From: Balamuthia mandrillaris
Taxonomy: Eukaryota > Discosea > Longamoebia > Balamuthiidae
Assembly (NCBI GenBank): GCA_031835245.1
Contig: JAVKOQ010000602.1
Coordinates: 1 to 24,763, forward strand
DNA: 24,763 nt
Direction: 5' to 3'
Positions 8,789 through 18,000 of the stretch are shown piece by piece. The notes beneath the pieces are model-generated. The model was given only the letters and a program-made list of their open reading frames with translations, had not been told where the DNA came from and did no database searches. Position numbers and translations under genes: made by a program. Position 1 is the first letter of the stretch; each line of letters opens with the position of its first letter.

Positions 8789-9505
8789 TTGTGTCAAGAC
8801 CTGTACAGAGCCATCACAGAGGCCACAGAAGACCAAGCGGAAACCGGCTTGCTTCGTTTGGACGATAACCATGCTTGGCCCCTCGGCAGCAAAAGAGGCA
8901 TGCAACTCATTGTTCGCGAGTGTTATCCGCGCATCTTCGAACTTTCACAGCGACTGGCCAAACAGAGGAGGGGCGCCAGGGGCGGTGTAGTGTTCAGCGG
9001 TAATCCTGGAAGCGGTGGCTCCCCTTGAGAACATGAAACAGATCGTTGAGCTCTTTCAAACAGTGAGAAATGACACAGACGCATGGTATCTGTTTGATCC
9101 ATGCGGCGACCTTCCCAGAGAGCCAAAGGAAATGGTACCGTTCACGGCCGTCGCGGCTTCTCCCAATCTACAACACTACAAGCAGTTCTACAAACGTACA
9201 AGAAACAAATACTACATTCCCTGCTGGTCTTGGGAGGAGTTGAAAATGCATGTGCCTCATGCTGCCCAAACGGTGGCCCCAGGTAAACCGTGTTTTTGTT
9301 TGTGCTGTTTTGCTTTGGCAGTGTGTGCTGATGTGGTTTTACTGGGGACAGGTCTTACCATGGATGAGCGTATGACCACTTCAAGCTTTTCGGTAGCATT
9401 CCTCGTTACCTCTATCAAACGAGCGAACAAGCCAACGAAACGAAAGAGGAACTGGATGGCAAGATTAAACAGCTGGACACGCGTGCCCTCTCCCTGGTCC
9501 TAAAT
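8789..9505 (+). pseudogene. Crinkler/RHS-type P-loop NTPase remnant, N-terminal half (broken)
   Basis: Treated as a fossil. Segments typical of Crinkler (CRN) and trypanosome RHS-like NTPases follow in the expected order: LRLDDNHAWPLGSKRGM with VRECYPRI, a GNPG P-loop neighbourhood, FTAVAASPNLQHYKQFYKR, YYIPCWSWEEL, and FGSIPRYLYQ. They lie in more than one frame, with about two or three breaks, so no intact protein is seen. Recognisable motifs suggest a fairly recent loss. In the family this NTPase is joined to a nuclease-like C-terminal part. Confidence 0.6.
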
Positions 9506-9514
9506 AACCATACT

Positions 9515-9635
9515 CTTGTTGTTCTTGTTCTTGTTGTTGTTGTTGTTGTTGTTGTTCTTCTTCTTCTTCTTCTTCTTCTTCTTCTTCTTCTTCTTCTTCT
9601 TCTTCTTCTTCTTCTTCTTCTTCTTCTTCTTCTTG
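9515..9635. repeat. (GTT)n followed by (CTT)n triplet tract
   Basis: About 40 bp of GTT/CTTGTT units run into about 80 bp of uninterrupted CTT. In the minus strand it would read poly-Lys then poly-Asn. It stands exactly between the plus-strand N-terminal CRN/RHS remnant and the minus-strand C-terminal remnant. Confidence 0.93.
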
Positions 9636-9639
9636 AAAG

Positions 9640-9865
9640 CCCCTTCCTTGGAAAGAGCATCGATGACCGGAAAATTTGGTGCACACTTCAAGATCTCCTC
9701 ACCGCCGACTTCCTCCCATTTTTTCATCTCGCTCAGCGAAGCAACGTAGGAGGTTTTCGATCGTGCAGGCATCCTCAGCCAAGCCGCCTTTCCATCATCA
9801 GGATGCAAAGGATAAATTCGGAAGCACCCTCCCGATGCAAGATGATAAGATACTATCAAGACCGA
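9640..9865 (-). pseudogene. Crinkler/RHS-type remnant, C-terminal part, opposite strand
   Basis: The minus strand carries VSYHLASGGCFRIYPLHP, then a KTSYVASLSEMKK block and ILKCAPNFPVIDALSKEGAF. This order (a His/FR patch, an A-S-x-Y-V-A patch, and an NFxxIDAL motif) is characteristic of the downstream half of CRN/RHS family proteins. It ends in the CTT tract. It is either the inverted second half of the element at 8789-9505 or a separate partial copy. It looks broken or at least incomplete. Confidence 0.5.
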
Positions 9866-10155
9866 GAAGAAGCAAGACGCCCTGAGGAAGCTACAAAACT
9901 ATGTATACACGGAAGTACGTTGGTCTTGCTCACTGTTTCATACAGTATACGAGATGACGTTAATGAGGATTTGTTAACAAAGACATACGTTGACAATTGT
10001 TCCGTAACAATAGCGGGAAGAAGATTTCTCAAAGCAGCCGTTTCACGAAGAAGGCCATGCTCCTTTGGGATTTTACTACCTTGCGAGAATATCAGACACC
10101 CACCAAAAGTTAGTATTTTGTAAGTGTTTTCAAAGGCAATAAGAAAGTTAGATAC
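9866..10155. other. Stretch with no clear gene
   Basis: AT-richer sequence between the C-terminal CRN/RHS remnant and the possible exon at 10156-10330. Short open frames exist on both strands, but nothing recognisable was found. Confidence 0.4.
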
Positions 10156-10330
10156 CTTGGGCTGTTACCACTACATGGTGAAACGCTTTGGCGGAGAAGA
10201 AGGAGCGGCGACACAAACCAGAAGCAGAGGAGGCGGTGGCGCCTTCCTCCCATGCCTCGGGAGGACACGCGCAACAGTGACCAAGCTCTCCCGGTAAAAC
10301 CTTCCAGAGGGCGGTGTTGCAGCCATCCAT
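10156..10330 (-). CDS. Possible first exon of an unrecognised minus-strand gene
   Basis: Open reading frame from an ATG at 10330 to a plausible donor (CAAG then gtatc) at 10156/10155. The translation is Cys- and Ala-rich and matches no family I know. It points away from the Nudix gene start at 10500, so the two could share a promoter. It may belong to the minus-strand segment near 9640-9865, but that is not shown. Weak support. Confidence 0.25.
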
Positions 10331-10499
10331 GAGAGAAGAGGATAGTGTAACACTACGTTTTTTTTTTTTGCTTTGAGCTCCGCGTAGCACTGCTTTCTGT
10401 GAAGAACACATTTCGAGTGGCGTTACACTGCGTTACCGTTTACAGGAGAGGCACACGCACGGAACACAGTGTCTACAAAAATAGGCCGAGAGGAAACAA

Positions 10500-11183
10500 A
10501 TGCAACAAGCAGCGCAAGCCCACCCCGCGGCAACAAGGTCGGCGGCGACAAGCAGCACAGCCAGGCCACCGCCTCCCCAATTGGTGCATGTGCAAGCAGC
10601 GGCTGGTGTTGCTCCTACAGAAACGGAGCTGTTTGTGGAGGAGCAGAAGGATGGCAGGAGAGGCGGCTGCAGGGCGGTCTGCTTCAACGAGTGCTTGCAT
10701 GAGTTGCTGTCATCGGCTGAGGGCCACCGACAGCAACAAACTAGCAAAGAGGGAGAGAAGGAGGGGAGAGAGGAGTACGGTTTTCCATTTCCATGGCTGT
10801 GGGTTGACCTGTTCGAAGGTCCAGACCAAAAGCTGTACCTGCTCCCTTCGGCACAGTGTAAGAGGCAACAGCCGCAACTGACCGACTCGCTGCAACCACT
10901 CAAAGAGGTTCGGCGTGTACCTCTTGGACACGCCCCTGATTGTCCAGGTAACTTTGCTGCGTCTGCTTATTCTTGCTCTTTCTTTTTTCCCTCTGCGTCA
11001 TTTCTCTGACTTGTTCTTCTTTTACTGCTTTTGGTTGTTGCTTCTTCAATTTCTAACCCACTGAAACTGTACAGTGAAGATGGCAAAGGCAACACTAGCA
11101 TTATCATCGCAACAAAAGAACAAAGAAGTCTTGGTAGGGGTTGTCGTTCTCATCGAAACCACAGAAGAAAACGGACAAGGTTT

Positions 11184-11227
<44 letters not shown>

Positions 11228-11804
11228 CTTCCTTTCTCACACTTGGCAACCATCAGCAAAAGTACTTTTAACAAAACGGCTACCGACAACATCATTGTTT
11301 CCATCGCTGTGGGTTCTTCCTGGCGGACACACTGAGAAAGGAGAGACCTTATCCCAAACAGGCGTCCGAGAGGTATTCGAAGAGACTGGGGTCAGCATTC
11401 CTGAAGAGGACGTAACCCCATTTGGCCTTTGGGAGTCGGTCTATCCATCGACCTTAGAGGAAGGGCCTCCAACCAGACATCACTTGGTCGTGTTCTACAG
11501 AGCTCGCTTACCAATGGCTGCTCATGAGGTTCATCTCCAATTACAACCAGAAGAAGTTGCGGCAGCAGCTTGGCTCGATAGAGCCACGTTGAAACGCTGG
11601 TTCTCGCGCCAACATGGCTTCACGCTTGAAGAAGAAAAAAATGAAAGAGAAATAGAGGAGGAAGTGGAAGCGCAGTTGCTAGCACTTCATCCGTGCTATA
11701 GTGCAGATGAGCGAGTCAAGCTGGAAGCGGTTGAAGTGGAGTTGGCAGAGCAGATAATGGCCATGGGTCACGTCTTCATATTGCACCGGTGGTTGCTCTC
11801 CTGA
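10500..11804 (+). CDS. Nudix hydrolase, NUDT17-like
   Basis: Exons 10500-10947, 11075-11179 and 11257-11804 give 366 residues in one frame. The Nudix box is complete: GGHTEKGETLSQTGVREVFE followed by ETGV (about residues 207-230), matching GX5EX7REUXEEXGU, so metal binding and hydrolysis of a nucleoside-diphosphate-linked substrate are expected. The preceding VLVGVVVLIE strand and VLLTKRLPTTSLFPSLWVLP are like those of NUDT17/NUDT12-type proteins; the long N-terminal domain (about 150 residues) before the Nudix fold fits NUDT17. The C-terminus carries an acidic helix EEEKNEREIEEEVEAQLL. Substrate not determinable from sequence; some NUDT17-like enzymes act on capped RNA. Confidence 0.87.
11183..11223. 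repeat. (CT)n tract in Nudix intron 2
   Basis: CT dinucleotide run on the plus strand inside intron 11180-11256 of the plus-strand gene, immediately upstream of the acceptor at 11256: the mirror orientation of the GA tracts in minus-strand genes. Confidence 0.93.
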
Positions 11805-12069
11805 AAAAAAAAATTGGCCGCAATTGCGTAAAGGGTTACCCCGAAGTAAGGTTGAGCTTTAAAAGAAATAATTCATTAATTATGATCCATTTGTTTGGAA
11901 TTTGTTCTATATATTGTATAAGACGTTATGAGATCGTTACTCTGCGCCTTATTTGAGCGTTACCCAGAAAAGCTAGAGAGAGGAAAAAAAAGAGAGAACT
12001 TTAGGGTATCAAACCCAACGCTGCCACCGCACAGAGCAAACAACAGAAAACAGCAAATCAAACAAAAGA
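11805..12069 (+). promoter_or_regulatory. Intergenic region and likely promoter of the copper monooxygenase gene
   Basis: AT-rich segment with TTCTATATATTGTATAAG near 11903-11922, TATA-like, about 150 bp ahead of the chosen start codon at 12070. An ATG at 11928 opens a different frame overlapping the start of the gene; if transcribed it would be an upstream ORF. The TATA role is inference. Confidence 0.35.
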
Positions 12070-14353
12070 ATGAACTACCGGCAGCGACTGAAGAATGGCA
12101 AAGAAACGCTGCCCTTCTTCTCTGTGGCTTGTTGTTTGTTGCTGTTAGGGTGGAGTGCAGACGCTTCGCCGCTCAAGCAAAACCAGAGCAACAAACGAGA
12201 GGGCATGCGCTTCGACCTTTCCTCCATTCCCTTGCATCAACACTCTTCAACTTCACGCCAACTTAAAGAACGTGTAACAGCACACGACATGTCGTGGATC
12301 CCTCAAAATAGGATCTCCACCGACGACTTTGACGGCAGCTTTGCTCCGCACTCCGACTATGCTTTCTTTTGGCGACTGGTCGTTGATGAAGAAAGTGGGG
12401 AAGAACGGCTGAGAGTGGCAGTTGCAACACGAACTGATGGATGGGTCGGGTTTGGCATCAGTGTTAACGGAGGCATGAAAGGAGCTGACATTGTAACATT
12501 GACTGAACCTGAAGAAGGTACTATATCTTTCTTCAAGTTTTCCTGCTTGCTTTTCTCTAACAAATTGTTCCCTACTTTTATTTTTGAATGTATCTTCGTT
12601 CTCTATTCTCCGTTCTCTTTATTCTTTTTGCTTTCTTTCTTCTGGTCGTTTCTTTCTTTCTTTCAAACTCTTATTCTTTTTTCTTTTTCTTTTTTGTTGA
12701 AAAGGAGAGTTCAAGTTAATAGATCGTTTCTCGACCGACTTTGAACGACCGAAGGAGGACGACAGTCAAGACGTGGAATTGTTGTCGGCCTCTCGCGAGA
12801 ACGGAGTCTTGACTTTTGTCTTCGAGCGACCCATACTTAGCTGCGATGAAGAGGACTTTGAGGTGCCCGAGGGGCTCGCCAACGTGTTGTTTGCTTTCGG
12901 AGAGAGCGGCACTCGAGCGGATATCTCTTACCATGGGTCCAACAGAGGAACTGTTGCCGTTGCGCTTCGTCCTCCTGCTGGCTTCACTTTTGAAGAATTT
13001 GGTATTCTTCTTTTATTCATTGTTTATTCTGCTTTTTCTTTCTTTCCTGAACGTTCACCTTGTTTAACAGCGAGCAGTTCCTCTTTTGATGCGTCGGAAG
13101 TGGACGGATGGTTGGAAGTCCGAACGGAAGAAGTGGAGATCCCAGCCTCCCGCACCAACTACTACTGCACTGCTATCACGTTTCCTAACGACAAAAAGTA
13201 CCACGCCATCAAAATAGACCCCATCGTCGATAGCCATTTAGTCCACCACATGATCCTCTATTCTTGCGTCGCCCCTCAAGACTTTGCCGCTGGGGTGCGC
13301 CCTTTGTCTTGTCTTCTTTTCTTTCAAACCTTGTGTTGACATGTAATTACAGCCATGTGCAGGCGCAATGAGAACTGAGTGTGTGAACCCATGGGCTTTA
13401 TGGGCGGTTGGCAGTCCCGGAGTGATCTACCCAGAGAACGCCGGCCTCCCGTTTGGCAAAAGGGAGATCATCCATACCATGCTCGAGATTCACTACGACA
13501 ATCCCAGGGGAGAGGAAGGACTTGTGGACCGCAGTGGCTTTAACATTTCGTACACGGAACGCCTCCGTGAATACGATGTCGCCACGTTTTCTTTTGGCCT
13601 ACTGCCAAGTCCCTTCTTCATGAGTATTCCCCCAGGTATCTTTTTGTTTTTCGATTCTTACGGTCTTGTTGCATCTTCTGACGTGCTATTCTGTATTTCT
13701 TATCGTCAGGGGAACAAGACTATAAAATATCAGTGACCTGTCCTGCTGCTTGCTTAGAAAGATACTTGCCAGAGGACGGTATTACTATTCTCTTCAATGG
13801 CCTGCATATGCACAACTTTGGCAGCAGCATCAGAACCCAGCATATTCGCCAGGACAAAGAGCTCCAGGCGTTGGCCGAAATGAGATACTGGGACTTTAAC
13901 CATCAAGGGCCTCAGTACGTCTACGGCAGAAAGATTTATCCTGGGGACTATCTCATCCACCATTGCAATTACAACACTGAAAGCGTCTCTGAGCCAGTCT
14001 ACGGAGGCGAGTCCACCAGCGAAGAAATGTGCTTCAATTTCATCCAATACTATCCAAGGTAATGCACAACTTCCTTATGGTTTGTTAACGCCATGAGCGG
14101 TGATGATACAGAGTGGCTGAAAATGGCGTTTTGCAGGATGGACCTTTTTGCTTGCACAGACATCAGTGTGCTAGCACCAGATATGGCTGTATGTGCAAAT
14201 AACAACAACCTTACTGAACTGCTCAACAACTACGTGGAGTACATGGTGCCCATCCAACCGAACGAGTACGAACCAGTGGTACACTCCTGTCTTTTGGGTT
14301 CCGACTCTGCAAGTGCTGTCCAACGCCCGTTTCTCTCTCGCTTCTTTCCCTAA
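12070..14353 (+). CDS. DOMON/copper type II ascorbate-dependent monooxygenase (MOXD1/DBH family)
   Basis: Exons 12070-12517, 12705-13001, 13071-13294, 13353-13635, 13710-14058 and 14137-14353 give 605 residues, one frame. A signal peptide (hydrophobic FFSVACCLLLLGW, ending near ADAS) leads to a DOMON domain (about residues 90-240: FFWRLVV, VGFGISVNGGMKGADIV, FAFGESG). The two-copper monooxygenase core follows: CuH ligands His-His in SHLVHHMILYSC (about 305-312) and His in LEIHYDNP (about 370); CuM ligands HMH in NGLHMHNFG (about 449) and Met in EEMCFNFIQYYPR (about 522). All expected copper ligands are present, so an active hydroxylase is likely, in the secretory pathway or outside the cell. 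No C-terminal membrane segment is seen. Substrate unknown; dopamine hydroxylation should not be assumed. Intron 1 is strongly pyrimidine-rich. It ends 53 bp from the convergent Roco gene. Confidence 0.92.
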
Positions 14354-14406
14354 ATAATCGGTGTTAAAAAAAAAGTTCTTCCTGTGTTACATGCATCCTG
14401 TATTAT

Positions 14407-14981
14407 TTACTCCCACACACAAACAGTTTTGTCCCAACTGCTGCTCCAAACGCGGCGTTTGCCGTCTTTACAAGGAAACACTTTCAACAAGGTAACGGCA
14501 TCTTCGTGTTTGCCCTTGAGCACCTGCTTGGCTTCTTTGCTGTTCACGTTCCATGAAATGATGGACTTGTCCCAACTACTGCTCAGCACGTAGTTGCTGT
14601 CAAACTGGGCGAGACAGTAGACCTTTCTCGTGTGCTTGGCTAGCGTCGTTATTAAACCTGCATCAGAGGAGGACCACACTTTAATCGTACAATCTAGACC
14701 GCCAGTCCACATCTCATCAGCGGCAGCGTCTTCTCCTTGTTTTGGGGCTCCTTCTTCTGAACGAGAAACGAATATCATTGACGTGATAGATCGCTGGTGA
14801 GCATCGGCTATGCGGTCTACTTGTTGGAATGTGGAAGCATTCCAACGAATGATGTCACAGGAGGCACTCGTCCACACGTAGTTGCGGACAGGATCGTGGG
14901 CAATCGCAATGACTGCTTTGTCTTTACCGACTTCTGACACCATTTTACATGCAAATGTCTGCACACATTCATGTTAATGGC

Positions 14982-15016
<35 letters not shown>

Positions 15017-18000
15017 GAGGGCGAGAACCTGTGTATCCCAAACATAAACTTTGCCGGAGAGAGAGCCACACCAAACGTCACTATCAACAAGCAACATTGC
15101 ACTTATTTCGTCCTCAATACCGCCAAGTATTCTCAACATGTTACCAGACTGATTTGGGAAAATCTTGTGAGCTTATTGAAAAAGATTATGATGTAACGCG
15201 CAGCTCAGGCTTAGAAAAATAAAATCTAACCTTGGCTTTCCATATCTTTATGGTTTTATCAAGAGACGAGGTCCACACAGTTCCGGACTGAGGTATGAAA
15301 AGGATATCCAAGATTCGATCGGCGTGAGCTTTTTTGCTGTAGGAAAGGTTTTCCTCCTCCAATGAGTAGATTAACAAATCTCCGTCTTCGTTGCCACACC
15401 ATACCGACCCTGTTTGCACCGTGTTGCCTCCAGTGCTGTTTTCAAAAGCATGAATACAGTTGTTTTTACAAACAAGATAAGAAGAGAACGGAGAAAAGAG
15501 GAAAGAGGAAAAAGAAAACAAAAGAAATGCACCCGGATACGCCAATGTCAGCCCAAACCAACGCCATGCAGTCTAACGAACCTTCCGTTTGCTGGGGTAT
15601 GCTTTTAACGAATCGGAACTCTTTCAGAGCGTTAATATCTCTCCAAGGCACCTTTTGTGCTGTTCTGAAGGAGGACCTTCGGCTTCCGGGTTTAGAACCA
15701 GAATCCATATTTTCTTCTTCGGCAATGGACGCTTTTCTGTCCTTTCGAACACTGCCGGTTATTAAAGAGGAAGTGGATGTCCCTTCCAAAGCGAATGAAG
15801 CCAAATTCTTATCCACCTCCCCTTTGAAAGCATCAGCAGCGCGGTCACCCAACAACAATTCTTGTATCCGTATCAGCTCTTCCAAAATCTGTTTGAACGT
15901 GGGCCTGAAGGCAGGGTCTTCATGTAAACAAATCTGCACTAGATTTTCCCAGCGTTCACGCCAGCTGCAAGTGTTGCTGTCATTTGGCGATGACGTTGTG
16001 GAGGAAGAAGAGGGAGAAGAGGAAAGCAAACGAGACGGGTTCAACATGGAAGTGATGCTGCCTCTTCTGAACTTAGGAACACTTACTCCAGGCTCTTCTC
16101 CGGTAAGAAGCTCGCAGAGAATGACACCTAAATCATGGAAAGTGAGAAAATAGGAATTGACTTGTTGCATTTGTGGTAGTGGTACCAAAGTTGTAAATGT
16201 CTGTTTTAGGAGAAGCTTCAACAGGAAATGGTTCTCTTGAAAGAGTAGAGTCATCAACACTATTTTTCTTCTCGTCTCTGGGTGATGAGGAATCGGAGGA
16301 GTCTGGATGCGACGTGTGCCTGTTTTTCCAGCCCTTCAATCCTCCGCGAGGAGTAGATTCTCTTGACGATTCCTTTTGTTCAACTAGATTTCTGCTCATT
16401 GCATTTACCAACCATGAAGCTCCGGTGCTATTCTCCCAATTAGTGCATTCAACGGATAGAAGTACGAAAGAAAAGAGGAGAGGAGAAAGGAAAGCAGAGC
16501 GCAGGGAGAGCAGAGGAGAAGCGAGGATAACAAAAAGAAAAAAATAACGCACCCTCCAATTTTTGGAATGAGAGGTTGCGACGAATCGACGGTATTATCT
16601 GGTACCTAACCAGAAAAACGAATATAAGAAGGGCAAACAACGAAGGTAAAAAAAAGCAAAACAAGCCAAACCATGATGTTGCGAGAACAAAGGTCTGATT
16701 GCAGCAAAGCTGGTGGATGCAGAGAGTGAAGAAAGTGCAAAGCTTGGCATAGATGCAACGCTATGTTGACATTTTGTGATGCTAAGCATTTTTCTGACAA
16801 GTCTTCATCCGCTTCTTCTTCCATTGTTTTCTCCTCCTGTTCTTCTTCTACAGCCTCAACCATTCTTTGTGTGCGTTGCTTAACATGAATGTGATGATAA
16901 AGGCTGCAAGAACCAACTGGCCTTTCCAACATAATCCCAACAATTGGGATTTGTAGTAAAGGTATAGTGTTTGTTGAGCCCGATCCTCCATTCTTCGCTT
17001 TTTCTTCTTCATCTCGGTTACAGCAATACATTCCCACCGATCGCAGCACGTTGCTGTGAAGACGTGTACTGCTTATCACATGCAATCAGTCTTAGAACAT
17101 AAGATAAGAAGAATAAAAGGGAACAAACTTGAAAAGCCAAACAGTGCGAACGAGCTCCCATATCAAGGTCTTTGGTATAACAGCCGGAGGGGAGTCATTA
17201 CTTGCTCCACCTCTCCAAATCCGCAATGCTCTGCTGTCCTCCCTCCTTGCCAGAATCGCCTTCCACTGTGCAACATCCATCAATAGAGAAGGTGGCGAAA
17301 TGGCAGCCATCAACACCAAGTCAGGAACTAGTCTATCCATTCTAACTGGATAAATGCCTCCACAAGGAACCACTCTGACTTGCTTGGATTGTGGTTTGGA
17401 GACAAAATTTTGGCATGTGTCGAAGGCAAAGAGCTCTGGAACTTCTTCCTCCGATTTACTGAAGAAGTGATTGGAGGCGGAAAGGCAGTGCAAGCATGGC
17501 ACCTCCGTTGAGATGAGTAACTTGGAGAAGTTGAAACGGGGATGAAGATGCATCTTTCCATCAAATTGCTCTGATGGGATACTAAACAAAAGCATATAAG
17601 TTAAAAATAATATTGATATGAGAAAGAGCGAGAGAGAGAGAGAGAGAGAGAGAGACGTTGTGAAGAGAGAGAGAGGTAACGAAAAAGAAACGAACCTGGA
17701 GTAAACCTCTTCAACAGCAGAAGTAAGCGAAGATAAGGAAAAGTTGATAACGTCCAATAAACGATGAATTAGAATTTGAGCAGGTAGAGAAGGTACTGCC
17801 ACCAAATTATCTCTCTCCCATACACTTACTTTCAAGACGTAATGCTGTTGTTTTGATCTCAACACTTCTACAGACCTGCTCATCTCTTGTTGTTCAGAAT
17901 TAGAATTATTGGTCTCTTCTTCCTCTTCCTCTTTTTCGTCTTCTCTCCCAGCACGCAAAGAACGCATCGAACGAGCAGCCAAAGCCTTCGTTCGCATTCT

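Noticed and set aside
9465-9686. Poly-Glu, poly-Arg, poly-Lys and poly-Asn frames
   Set aside because: Frames of the (CTT)n(GTT)n microsatellite; no independent coding evidence.
11928-12266. 112-residue plus-strand frame overlapping the monooxygenase start
   Set aside because: Lies in another frame than the signal peptide and DOMON exon; no conserved features. It may at most act as an upstream ORF.
15362-16153. 263-residue plus-strand frame
   Set aside because: Antisense of the Roco exon 16127-15582, which carries the kinase C-lobe motifs RPTF and CELLTG.
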